DNA of 64,000 bases from Diplonema papillatum (Eukaryota > Euglenozoa > Diplonemea > Diplonemida > Diplonemidae). How positions within the stretch are numbered: position 1 is the stretch's first letter; the number at the start of each line of letters is the position of its first letter. The notes under the pieces were generated by a model. That model had not been told where the DNA came from and searched no databases. It worked only from the letters and a program-made list of their open reading frames with translations. The position numbers and the translations under genes were made by a program. Where the stretch lies: NCBI GenBank assembly GCA_030068145.1, contig JAPJBO010000210.1, forward strand, positions 222,121-286,120, read 5' to 3'. Shown here one piece after another: positions 41,687 through 51,573 of this stretch.

Positions 41687-43580
41687 CTACCGGGCCGCAT
41701 ACGTCCGCGAGGAGCGCCTGATTAGCGGCGCTGTGTTGCGACGCGGTGCTGTCTTGCGACAAAGTCAAGCTTCGGGATCTCGGCCGCGTCGACTTCATTT
41801 TCTTGTGCAAGGCCGTGATTATCTTCACGTTTTCCTTGACGCTGTCCCCGTCCAGGACCGGCATGGCGACCTTCATCGCATCCAGCTTCTGGGGCCGGCT
41901 GACCAGGGGCTGGGCTAGCTCGGTGCTGACTAGGTTCTGGCTGTAGGGAACCAGCCCGAGGCTGGCTTCGGCCGGGGGGGCAGCAACCAAGGTCTGACTT
42001 TGTTCTGAGGTCTGGGACGGCCCCATCTTCGATCCCCTGCCAGCCCCCTTGCCTGCCGGAGGCGCCCGAACATCGTTCACCTGGGCCGCCAGCGAAGACA
42101 TGCGGTCCCCCATCAACTTCAGTTGAGCGAAGATTTCCTGGAGCGGGCCGTTGATAGCTTGCTCTACCTTTTGCTCGACGCGCGTCCCGACCGTGCTCTC
42201 CACTAGGGCCGCAATTTGGGGCGCGTCGAGGGTGGCAGGTCGTTCGGCAGGGGACTGCTTGTCCGCTTTCTCCAATCTCTCCTGCACCAGGTCGCTGACA
42301 AACTTCTTGAACGCAGCAGCGTCTTGTGCAGGTGGCTGGTTGGGTGCGTTCTGCGAGGAAGATCTGGGGGCCGCTGCGGTTTGCTCGTTGACGAGGTTGC
42401 GGACCAGCGCCTTCAACTCCTGTTCCTCCAGGTCTGCGACCAACCTGGGGGGGCGGATGGGCGAGGATGACTCACTCGAAGACGTCGTGGCGGGGCCTCC
42501 CCGAGCAGGTGGCGACGACTCGCGAGGTCGGACTGTCGCTTTTTCAGAAACCAACAGATCAACCTGAATCCCGCCGGCGAGCGGGGTGCCATCCGGGTTC
42601 CCGGAGCTTTCGTCCTCTTGCATGTCGTCTCCAGATTCATCGCCGGCAAGTTTCCACACGGTATCGGCACCTTCACCATAGCGCTCCACAAAGACGGCGT
42701 ACCGAACAGGATCCGGTGAGCTGGTCAAGGGATCTCTCCGCTTGATATCCGGGTCGAAGCGGTAGGAGCTCGAGAGGCGGGCGCTGGAGATATGTCGGGA
42801 CGGTTGAATGGGGCGGCGGTCTATTTTCTTGATGGAGATACGCAGGCCGTTCGATAGGTCACACCGAAAACTCCCCGGGAGCGTTTCGGCTTTGACCGCC
42901 CACTCCGCGAACCTTCCAGTCCTTGCCATCTTGAACAGCGGGGTGACCTGCCAGCCTAGACGTGCGAGGTTCCGTTGGAGGGTCTCCGCGTTTGTACCGC
43001 AGGGGACGCCTGCAACAGAGAAGTACGCTATTTCAGCGGGGAGCTCGGGCAGGAGTCGGCGGGCTTCGGCGTACGAGGATGCCTTAACCCGAATGCCCGT
43101 CTCCCCCCTGCAGTAGGAGTAACCGAGGTGCAGGTGATCAATTTTCCCGGCTACAACGTCGGCCTCTTCTTCGCTCGTCGAGTCAGGGAGCATTAGAACC
43201 CGGTATTCCTTCGGGTCATCCAGGGGCTCAAAGAATGCGCCATAGAGCCCACTCGAGCGAAGGGTATGCGTCCCTACCCTGCCAGCGCTGACCGAGAACT
43301 TCACTTCCAGCGTCTGCAGAACTTCCCCCCTCACGAGCTCCTGTCTTGTCGACGCGTCCCAGCAAGAGTTTATCTTGCAGCGGTCGATGACGCTGTGGAG
43401 GTACGCTTGGGCCCACTGGAACGGGGAGTTCGAAACCTCTTCCCATGACGCCACGGTGTCCAACCCCGTGAACAGGTGCAACGGCAAAGTGGCCCTGAAC
43501 CGAGCCTCCGGGGATTCCCATTCTCGGTAGAGGTCCGCCTTACGGCCGCGACTGGCATTGTCCACACCATCGTCCCACAC
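41619..43580 (-). CDS. LINE ORF2: gag-like protein
   Basis: About 653 codons, open between the stop of ORF1 and ORF3. The frame starts at GTG 43578-43580, which overlaps the TAG of ORF1 (sequence TAGTG), so translation may start by coupling to ORF1 termination or at a downstream ATG. A segment near the middle (YFSVAGVPCGTNAETLQRNL and following) has the layout of the RNA-binding RRM-like region found in LINE ORF1 proteins. The C-terminal half is rich in Ser, Pro, Gln and charged residues with likely coiled-coil stretches. It probably packages LINE RNA. No zinc knuckle is seen. Confidence 0.7.
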   Translation of the reverse strand: MWDDGVDNASRGRKADLYREWESPEARFRATLPLHLFTGLDTVASWEEVSNSPFQWAQAYLHSVIDRCKINSCWDASTRQELVRGEVLQTLEVKFSVSAGRVGTHTLRSSGLYGAFFEPLDDPKEYRVLMLPDSTSEEEADVVAGKIDHLHLGYSYCRGETGIRVKASSYAEARRLLPELPAEIAYFSVAGVPCGTNAETLQRNLARLGWQVTPLFKMARTGRFAEWAVKAETLPGSFRCDLSNGLRISIKKIDRRPIQPSRHISSARLSSSYRFDPDIKRRDPLTSSPDPVRYAVFVERYGEGADTVWKLAGDESGDDMQEDESSGNPDGTPLAGGIQVDLLVSEKATVRPRESSPPARGGPATTSSSESSSPIRPPRLVADLEEQELKALVRNLVNEQTAAAPRSSSQNAPNQPPAQDAAAFKKFVSDLVQERLEKADKQSPAERPATLDAPQIAALVESTVGTRVEQKVEQAINGPLQEIFAQLKLMGDRMSSLAAQVNDVRAPPAGKGAGRGSKMGPSQTSEQSQTLVAAPPAEASLGLVPYSQNLVSTELAQPLVSRPQKLDAMKVAMPVLDGDSVKENVKIITALHKKMKSTRPRSRSLTLSQDSTASQHSAANQALLADVCGPVDDAPCSDAPCSFRACEIERERM

Positions 43581-44425
43581 TAGACCCGCAGATCCTCGGT
43601 TTCCTCGTGCCTTTTGTCTCCCTTTCCACCTCGGCCGCCCTTAGCGCTCCCGAAGGTCGCGTCTGCGCTAGAATCGCTGCCCCTGCCGGGGACTCCGGAG
43701 TTCTTGCCTCCCTTCGGCCCTTGGTTGCTCCACCGCGGCGCCCTCCCCCCCGGGGCTGCGGCGTGCGGCGTGTTCGCGGCCGAGACATTGAGCGGGCCAG
43801 TGTCGTCGAGGCCGAAGGCGACCGCCGTCGTCAGCAGCATCGTTGTAGCGGGCCTTCCCATGATCTGTACCGTGAACCGCTGAGTATTGATGTCCCATGG
43901 CCGGCGGATAAGCAGCTTTGGTTCGGCCGGAGCCCTCGCCACGAGTATCACGGTCGCGCCGTCGCCCGCGTCGGCAAAGCTATTGGTGTCAGAGTGTGCG
44001 CCGCCGTCACCTTCCGGTAGCTTGTCCCAGGCCGCGATCTCGGGAAAATTCGTGTCTGGAATTCCATCCGGGTCAGCGGCGCCCGAGGGGCAAGCGAGGG
44101 CTACCTGGATGGAGCGTACTGGGATGCACGCTAGGCCAATGCAGAGGTAAGCCAGCAGCATCATTGGAGCGGGCGTTCTGGTGTTGAGGTGTACTGCGAA
44201 CCGCTGCGTGTTGATGTCCCGCGGTTGGCGGGTCTGCTTCTGGCGGTAGGTATATGCGGCGTCGGTCTTCGCTTCAGGCGGTGCACGGACAGGGTACAGG
44301 TTCATTAAACCTTGCGGTCGGCTCGTTTTCTCCACCTTCCCTCCCAACCAATAAAGTGGGCCATTTCTATTCGGGTTCGGGTGGTTCTCAGAAATTATTG
44401 AATCCGAATCCGAGGAAAATGCCAT
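43580..44425 (-). CDS. LINE ORF1: unknown protein with internal repeat
   Basis: 281 aa from the ATG at 44425 (upstream in-frame TTG ignored). It contains two copies of a motif with DINTQRF(A/T)V followed by a Met-Leu-rich hydrophobic segment, about 110 residues apart. The C-terminal part is Gly/Arg/Lys-rich (PKGGKNSG, GGRGGKGDKR), fitting nucleic-acid binding. The function is unknown. Its stop overlaps ORF2 by one base. It is possible that ORF1 and ORF2 are joined by coupled translation. Confidence 0.55.
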   Translation of the reverse strand: MAFSSDSDSIISENHPNPNRNGPLYWLGGKVEKTSRPQGLMNLYPVRAPPEAKTDAAYTYRQKQTRQPRDINTQRFAVHLNTRTPAPMMLLAYLCIGLACIPVRSIQVALACPSGAADPDGIPDTNFPEIAAWDKLPEGDGGAHSDTNSFADAGDGATVILVARAPAEPKLLIRRPWDINTQRFTVQIMGRPATTMLLTTAVAFGLDDTGPLNVSAANTPHAAAPGGRAPRWSNQGPKGGKNSGVPGRGSDSSADATFGSAKGGRGGKGDKRHEETEDLRV

Positions 44426-44619
44426 CGACAGCGAAATCAAGCTGTAAGATTGGACTCCCGGCTTCAGGAGCGTTCCACATTGAACTTCTCTCGAAAAAGA
44501 AGCTGCTCTCGAGTGGGGAAGCCCGTGGAAACAGTGTGAGACTTAGCTATAGCTAGCTGATAGCTAGCTATAGCTAGCTAGCTATAGCTGAAAATAGCTA
44601 AAATAGCTAAAATAGCTGA

Positions 44620-46545
44620 CTGAGCATTTTCAACGGAAATGTCACTATTCCGACTATTTTCTCGGATTTTGTGCCGTTTTCCACAGTTTTCCGGGATTTT
44701 TCAGGCAGATGATCAGCATGAGGTTCGCACTGTGCTACCCCCCCCCTTCATCGGGCTTCCCCCCTGTAGACTACTGCACAGTAGGACTGGACCTGGGTCT
44801 GGCTTGCTGCACTCTGGCAGTCTCTGCTAACAATGCTGGTAGACTTGTATCGTAGGGCCTGGGGGAAAACCCGACGCACCACAAACAATCCTTTTCATTT
44901 CCGGGTCCATTTCTCGCATCGGAGCTGATCGCGAGCAGGAATTCGAAAAAAGTCTGCCACGTGGAGTCACGGTGGACCAGCCAAGAAATGTCACCAGCCA
45001 GGGATCGATTCCTGTCCTTCCCACTGCAAACCTGGTGCGGTTCCCACGCCCGGTGCCTGCATCTTGTAAGGACCCCCGAACCACGCACATACTGGATGGT
45101 CCCTGGTCTATTTTTCACGGATCTCTTCATCGGAGCTGATCGCGAGCAAAAAGTCGTCGAAAAAGGTCTGCTGCGTGAACCAGCAACATAATGCCACCAC
45201 CAGGGGATCGATACCCGTCCTGCTCAATGCACACCGGGTGGTTTCCAAGCCCGGTGCTCTGCATCCTATAAGAACCCACGGACCACGCACGTAGTGTTTG
45301 ATTCCCGGGTCTATTTTTCACGGATCTCTTCATCGAAGCTGATCGCGAGCAAAAAGTTGTCGACAAAGGTCTGCTACGCGGACCAGCAACAGAATGCCAC
45401 CACCAGGGGATCGATACCCGTCCTGCTCAATGCACACCGGGTGGTTTCCAAGCCCGGTGCTCTGCATCCTATAAGAACCCACGGACCACGCACGTAGTGT
45501 TTGATTCCCGGGTCTATTTTTCACGGATCTCTTCATCGAAGCTGATCGCGAGCAAAACTTTGTCGACAAAGGTCTGCTACGCGGACCAGCAACAGAATGC
45601 CACCAGCCAGGGGATCGATACCGTCCGTGTTCAATGCACACCTGGTCAGGCTGGTGGTTTCTACGCCCGGTGCCCTGCAAATTGTAAAAACTACTGACCA
45701 CGCACATAGTTTTCTGTCTCCGGGTCTATTTTTCACGGATCTCTTCATCGGAGCTGTTCGCAAGCAAAAATTCGTCGGAAAAGGTCTGCTATGTGGACCA
45801 GCGGGAAAATGTCGCCAACCAGGGGATCGAATCCCGTTCTTCCCAATGCACACCGGTGGTTTCCACGCCCGGTGCCCTGCATCTTGCACGGACCCACGAA
45901 CAATGCACATACTTTTTCGTTTCCGGGTCTATTTTTCACAGTTCTTTTCATCGGAGCTGATTGCGAGCAAAAATTCGTCGAAAAAGGTCAGCTACATGGA
46001 CCAGCGGGAAAAAGTTACCAACCAGGGGGTCGATACCCGTCTTGCTCGATGCCCACCTGGTGGTTTCCACACCCGGTGCCCTGCATCATGCACGGACCCA
46101 CGAACCACGCGCATACTTTTTCGTTTTCGGGTCTATTTTTCACGGATCTCTTCATTGCAGCTGATCGCGAGCTAAAATTCGTCGAAAAAGGCCTGCCGCG
46201 TGGTCCGGCGGGAAAATGCCACCACCCAGGGGATCGATTCCCGTCCTTCTCAATCCACACCTGGCGGCTTCCACGCCCGGCGCCCTGCAACTTGTAAAGG
46301 GCCCCGAACCACGCACATAGTTTTTCGTCTCCGGGTCTATTTTTCACGGATCTCTTCATCGGAGCTGAAAACGAGCAAAAACTCGTCGAAAAAGGTTTGC
46401 TACATGGACCAGCGGGAAAATGTCACCAGCCAGGAAATCGATACCCTGCACACGCCGTGACACGGCCCGGAGAGGGCGGGGGGGGGTACCAGGGGGGGGT
46501 TGGGCGACTCTGAAAACGAGAACGAGGCAGAAACTCTGGTTTCGT
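44620..46545 (-). repeat. ~205-bp tandem array of element B (about eight units)
   Basis: Units recur near 44923, 45133, 45336, 45538, 45751, 45954, 46159 and 46362 on the reverse strand of those in element A. Neighbouring units near 45190-45295 and 45393-45500 are almost identical, so a recent tandem duplication explains the extra copies compared with A. Confidence 0.9.
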
Positions 46546-46776
46546 CGCAATTTTTTTGCATTTTTGGGTACCTACCTGAGGTTTTCTGACGAAAAAGACG
46601 TGAACATATTTTCAGTCGTCTGGGCAGCTATTTTAGCTATTTTTAGCTATAAGGGTAGGCGGTTTTTTTTTTTTGGCCCATGTCCATCGGCCCACAGAAA
46701 TTTACGCGCGCGCGCGCAAAAAAAAAACTTTTCAGAAAAAAAAAACTTTTGCCACAAAACTTTCTGCTACTGGATG

Positions 46777-47648
46777 TCACACCGTATGTACCGGCTACAC
46801 ACCGCTTCATACCGTATGTACCGGCTACACACCGCTTCATACCGTATGTACCGGCTACACACCGCTTCATACCGTATGTACCGGCTACACACCGCTTCAT
46901 ACCGTATGTACCGGCTACACACCGCTTCATACCGTATGTACCGGCTACACACCGCTTCACACCGTATGCCGGCTACACACCGCTTCACACCGTATGCCGG
47001 CTACACACCGCTTCATACCGTATGTACCGGCTACACACCGCTTCACACCGTATGCCGGCTACACACCGCTTCACACCGTATGTACCGGCTACACACCGCT
47101 TCATACCGTATGTACCGGCTACACACCGCTTCACACCGTATGCCGGCTACACACCGCTTCACACCGTATGCCGGCTACACACCGCTTCATACCGTATGTA
47201 CCGGCTACACACCGCTTCACACCGTATGTACCGGCTACACACCGCTTCACACCGTATGCCGGCTACACACCGCTTCACACCGTATGTACCGGCTCACACC
47301 GCTTCACACCGTATGAACCGGCTCTACCTACCGCTTCACACCGTATGTACCGGCTCTACCTACCGCTTCACACCGTATGTACCGGCTCTACCTACCGCTT
47401 CACACCGTATGAACCGGCTCTACCTACCGCTTCACACCGTATGTACCGGCTCTACCTACCGCTTCACACCGTATGTACCGGCTCTACCTACCGCTTCACA
47501 CCGTATGTACCGGCTCTACCTACCGCTTCACACCGTATGTACCGGCTCTACCTACCGCTTCACACCGTATGTACCGGCTCTACCTACCGCTTCACACCGT
47601 ATGTACCGGCTCTACCTACCGCTTCACACCGTATGTACCGGCTATACT
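46777..47648 (+). repeat. ~27-32-bp minisatellite in element E
   Basis: About 30 units of ACCGTATGTACCGGCTACAC-type sequence followed by ACCGCTTC(A/C). Three unit classes occur in blocks: 30 bp with CTACAC, 27 bp lacking GTA, and about 32 bp with CTCTACCT. Long frames across it exist only because the units rarely contain stops. Confidence 0.95.
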
Positions 47649-48536
47649 ACTGGCCGGTCCGCTGTTGGCACTTTTGTGCCCGTTGTTGGTGGAATTCCTG
47701 GACGATGAGCTCAAAGATGAATGTGGTGAGCTTGATGTGTCCGAGGGGTTGCGGTGGCAGTCTAGAGTTCAACAGTTCCATAGTCGAAGGCTGCAGAGGA
47801 TAGACGATGCCACAGGAGAAAAAACACTCGGGTTTAAACTCGAGATCGCGGTTCGCCGGGTACGCCGCGAACGATAAAGCAGTGAACCAGAGGACTGTCG
47901 ATTGTGCGGGTGTCCGTCAATCTTGTATCTCTCTTCTGACATGCCCCATTGCGATGTCACGGTCCGAGTGCCGTTTTCTTCGCAAATATACCTCGGCACA
48001 AGCATTGCCGCCGGTCACTATGTCGCAAGCACCGCGAACGCATCGCTTGCCCTGCGTCCTTTTAATGCCTCCTCAGTCGAGTCTCAGATACGTCCCTACT
48101 AGTAGCTGCTCCAGGCGTCGGAAGGCATAGACGCGTGCACTGCCCGCGGACTGGTTCTGTGTGATAATCGCACCACAGCGGCAAAAAAACCCCCCGACAT
48201 GCCTTGCCGGTAAAACCGCGCACGGTTTCGAGGCTGAGGCTGTGCTTGTATCCCGCGTGCTTCGACTGCGTCCAGCAGGAGCTGGCTAAAGCTACGCAAA
48301 TCTTGCTGTTTAGATTGGCACCAACGTCAAAGTATCACGATATTGCTTGCCCAGCGCACCAACCCAGCACCGGGCATAGTCGGCTTCAAAGTCAATACAC
48401 ACTGAGGTAAACAACGTCTACGCGATTTGCATCGCCGTGAAGTATCGGTGTGATGAACAGGTTTTCGACTTTTCCCGAGCCGGACACGCTCGTGACTACG
48501 CCTGCAGTCGCTCTCACGACCGGTTCCAATGCACAG
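47649..48536. other. Unique interior of element E
   Basis: About 890 bp between the minisatellite and the right terminal block. No transposase motif or other domain is recognised in any frame. Confidence 0.5.
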
Positions 48537-48672
48537 ATCCCAAAAGTTTTTTTTTTGCAAAAGTTTTTTTTTTCCGGGGGGTTCCAAAAATTTACGCGCG
48601 CGCGGACATGGGCCAAAAAAAAAAAACCGCCTACCCTAAATAGCTAAAAATAGCTAGCTGGCCAAATAGCTA

Positions 48673-49697
48673 CCGGGGGGGGCTAATTACTATTGAACCG
48701 TATAATACAATTGAACCGTATAATACAATTGAACTTTTTTTTCGGGGAATCGGCGCATCCCAACCGTATAATACAATTGAATTGTAATGTTGCTGTACGG
48801 CTGACACTTTCGCACTGCCGTTGAGTGTGAGCCAGTCAGTGAGGCGGTTTCAGGGCCGTTTTCGTTTCGGCTTTTTTTTGGAAAAGTCATGTTGGACCTC
48901 CAAAGCGGAGAAGAAATCTTAAAACGAGGTTTGGTGTGCATTCCGAACCCGGGTCTTTCAAAGGTTTTGAGCACGATCATGCTGATGTCGCTGGTGCCGT
49001 TGCTCGTGCCAACGTCTTGGAGCTGGCTGTGTGCGGGGATCATGAAGCACAAACATGGCAATGGGCCGGCAATCGCAGTGTGGCGGTGGCTCCGGAGCTG
49101 CTGAGCCAGCTCCGGAGTTGAGCTTCGGAGCCAGCCGGAGACACTGCCAATCGTCGGCATGGGGGCGATGGCCCATCGGATGGGACATCTTGTTATCCCC
49201 AGATTTATCGGTTTATCCGTCTGCCGCCAGCGCTCTCTGTCAAAAAGAGAAAGCAGTAAGTTCGTCGGACTGCGGTCGCCATGCTGTTGGAAACTCTGAT
49301 ACTGAGCAAGCGCCCCAGAAAAAGTGAACCTTAGGCCCAAGTTAGGGCACTCTCCTGCCGAGAGTCTTAGCAGGAGTCTTGCCAGGTGTTGGTGGAAACA
49401 CCCACGGCATGCACCAGTTGGGTATTTCCGACCCGATGCACGAGAAATCAGGGCTCGGAGTCCGAACTGCGAGCTCGAACCTTTCGCTTGTTGTGTGAAG
49501 GTTTTCCCTTCAGTTTTTGCTCGGAGTTGCATTGTACTCACTGTGTCATTTAGTCCCGACAACAACGTGTTTCTAACAGGCAAGCTGCACTTCAATTGTA
49601 ATACACTAGTGTTTTTGGGGGGGGTCTGAGACCCCCCAATTCCACGCCGTGTATCGTTATATTACAATTGAACTCAATTGTAATTGGCCCCCCCCAG
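48673..49697. mobile_element. Element D: TA-flanked TIR element
   Basis: Ends CCGGGGGGGGCTAATTACTA (48673) and, reverse strand, CTGGGGGGGGCCAATTACAA (49697), with TA on each side. Element A shows the empty TA site. Inside are repeats of TATAATACAATTGAA(C/T). There is no recognisable coding region. Same superfamily style as elements C and G. Confidence 0.85.
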
Positions 49698-49880
49698 TAG
49701 CTAAGTCTCACACTGGTGGAAACCCCTGCAAACCCCCACTGAGGACAAATAATATTGTATTCCAAGACTATGCTCACCAAAACCCCCTTTTCAGCGTACC
49801 TATTGTTTTTGCCAATAATATTGTATATGACTACCTACAGTATTTGACCCCCCCAGTAGCTATAGCTAAGTCTCACACTG

Positions 49881-50442
49881 CTCCGGCCCTCCGATTCGCG
49901 AGTCACTCGGACTCCGAGTCGGAGTCCGAGGCCGCATCGTGCCGTCGTGTTGCGCTTGCTGTAGAGCTGCATTGACCAGCCGTTGCTGAGCGCTCCGGGT
50001 GGGGTTACCTCCGCAGGGCCCACATTGAACGACCCCCATCTTCCAGAGTCGACGGGGCATGGCTCCGCCAGCCAGCCAGCCGGTGGCCAGGTATCTACAT
50101 TGATCGGTGTTGTCGGATCTCGTCGTGCTGCTTCGACATTACCATCTCCGGCCAGCTATGCGCCTCATCGACGTGGCCTGGGTCCCAGGCTGGAAAGGCA
50201 GTCACCGCAGAGTAACTTCGGTGCACGAGATTGTAGGAGCGGGCCCCGGGTAGCGACGTGAGACAGAGGATGTGTGCCGGCCTGGCATTGGAGTGGTCGT
50301 CTGTCTGACTGTCACCACCTGGGCTCCAGGTTGGGGATCTGAGTCTCCAGGACACAAACCTTGGAGTCGGATTCCGAGTCAGAGAGACGGTTCTGCAGAT
50401 ATCGCGGCAACACGGGGGTCCGGTTCAAGCTGTGCTGTGCTG
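49881..50442. other. Flanking DNA right of element A, with palindrome
   Basis: Begins with CTCCGGCCC, the target sequence shared with 32455-32463. A 25-bp perfect palindrome lies at 49906-49930. No gene recognised. Confidence 0.5.
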
Positions 50443-50953
50443 CACTAGGACAACAAACGGAGGCTGGGCCTTAGCCTTTTGAGAGGGAAACATCGGGAAC
50501 ATGAATGTACCTGGCCATCCTTTAGCTCCGTTAGGTCGGGAGGAGGAACGGTTTCCGGGGTGCCTTGTTGTCGGCTCCGGTTAGAAGTCCGGTTGGGGAG
50601 CTTCTTTCTGGCTCGTGCCGTGGCCCGAGAGGGGAAGCTCAGGGAGGGAATGCTGGAGCAGTTGCACGCTCTTTCGTTTTTCTTGGGGGTGGTTTCCTCC
50701 CCGTGTGTCGCCTCTTGCTGTGGTTTGCTTGGGGCTTCTCTGCTGTTTTCGTGCGGTTCTGCCCCAGCATTCTCGTTTTTCGCACGAGCGCTGCGGCGGA
50801 GTGGGGAGGAAGTGATGGATGTAAGAGAAGGAATGTGAAAACGGGAAAAAGGAGTAGATAAGAGGAAAAAGAAGGAATGTTTAAATGTTGATGGGATGAT
50901 GAGGCGTAGAGGAGGGTGTGAATGGTAGAGCAATAGCGGAGACAAAAAAAAAA
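50443..50953 (+). mobile_element. Poly-A-ended retroposon-like repeat, copy 2
   Basis: Near-identical partner of 27771-28300 in the same orientation, with the same 5' point and a shorter A tract. It lacks the short extra block of copy 1. The two copies are 22.7 kb apart. Confidence 0.75.
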
Positions 50954-51499
50954 GGGTTTCAAACGTACTGTCGCCTTAGAGAGGCACATAGTACGAGTGA
51001 CATAGAAGGGAAGGAAATAGAGGGTTGACGCTAATCTTTAGGGCGGTTTGTGCCTCTGCTTTGCTGTTTTGACACTGCTTTTCCTCTCATCATGCTGAGA
51101 TTGTTGTGGTGCCCCCGAGAGCGTCAGTCTTGTGATATTTATGATGTTTAAGTAATAAAATCAAGAAATAAGAAAAGAATGGGTTGCGGGGATGGGGGCG
51201 AGGAGGGGATGAAGGGGGGAAGTCAACTAGGCCCATTTGTCTCTTATGTCTCTGCATGCTTGGGTCGTGCTGCGCCCTCCGTGTCTTTTTTTTTTTTTTT
51301 TCCTGTTTCCTTGGCGTCGTCCCTTCTTCTTTTTTTTTTGTTCGTGCACTTTCAAGCATGCCGTACATACATCTGGTGATGGTCTGGGCCCTCACCTCCT
51401 GGGTGGTGGGGCGGAAGAGACCCGGTGCCGTTGTGGGGGCATTTGGGAGATAGAATCGCAAGGAGGAGATTGAAAGACGAAAATACTCGAGGGACTGCC
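50954..51499. other. No gene recognised
   Basis: AT-rich then GT/T-rich sequence on the 3' side of the DIRS-type element, including T tracts at 51287-51302 and 51330-51340. It may contain that element's distal 3' repeat region, but I cannot define its end. Confidence 0.4.
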
Positions 51500-51573
51500 T
51501 TGTGCTCATTTCGAAGGAGGCTAGAGGGGGAGAAAACAATACAACTACAAAGTGGGTCTTTTTTGTTGAACGC

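Larger units (their letters stand above)
35775..44500 (-). mobile_element. LINE-1 of window: three-ORF LINE, EN-RT-RNase H, looks intact
   Basis: Three consecutive overlapping ORFs on the - strand encode an unknown protein, a gag-like ORF and a full EN-RT-RNase H polyprotein, all open. The 3' end is probably the poly-A seen as the T tract at 35775-35789, but it could lie nearer 36000; the 5' edge is near 44450-44525. I could not find target duplications. Open ORFs suggest a young insertion. Confidence 0.8.
46653..48636. mobile_element. Element E: Harbinger-like TIR element, TAA target
   Basis: Ends GGGTAGGCGGTTTTTTTTTT (46653) and its complement (to 48636), flanked by TAA at 46650-46652 and 48637-48639. 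Element A shows the empty site with one TAA. The inverted similarity extends inward through GGCCCATGTCC and a CG-rich (GC)n block. The 3-bp TWA target and GGG start fit PIF/Harbinger. There is no transposase; most of the left half is a minisatellite. Confidence 0.8.
44532..49715. mobile_element. Element B: inverted copy of element A family
   Basis: Ends CAGTGTGAGACTTAGCTATAG at 44532 and CTAAGTCTCACACTG at 49715, with an exact 7-bp target duplication GTGGAAA (44525-44531 and 49716-49722). It sits inside element C. It holds element E (46653-48636) and element D (48673-49697). Its interior is the ~205-bp array in inverted orientation relative to A. Confidence 0.9.
35413..49856. mobile_element. 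Element C: TA-flanked TIR element with G-run ends
   Basis: Left end CTGGGGGGGGGGTCAAATAC at 35413, right end (reverse strand) CTGGGGGGGTCAAATAC at 49856, flanked by TA on both sides. Removing it and one TA from element A gives exactly the intact end seen in element B at 44532. C itself is split by element B and carries a LINE. No transposase is recognised; TA targets suggest the Tc1/mariner superfamily. Confidence 0.85.
32467..49880. mobile_element. Element A: TIR transposon, split by element C
   Basis: Left end CAGTGTGAGACTTAGCTAG at 32467; right end CTAAGTCTCACACTG at 49880. Own sequence is 32467-35412 plus 49857-49880. Everything between is element C and its contents, and a second insert sits at 32622-33820. 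The flanks share CTCCGGCCC, offset by two bases on the left. The ends are rich in AGCTA repeats and the interior is mostly a ~205-bp tandem array. No transposase is seen, so it is probably non-autonomous. Element B is an inverted copy of the same family. Confidence 0.85.

Noticed and set aside
46420-47877. Long overlapping ORFs with HTASYRMYR-type repeats
   Set aside because: They are readings of the 27-32-bp minisatellite in element E in all three frames; no start context or domain.
27771-50953. Giant element with 515-bp terminal direct repeats (Starship-like, enclosing a tyrosine recombinase)
   Set aside because: The repeats end in A tracts and look like retroposons; no matching target duplication, and the content between is explained by unrelated insertions.
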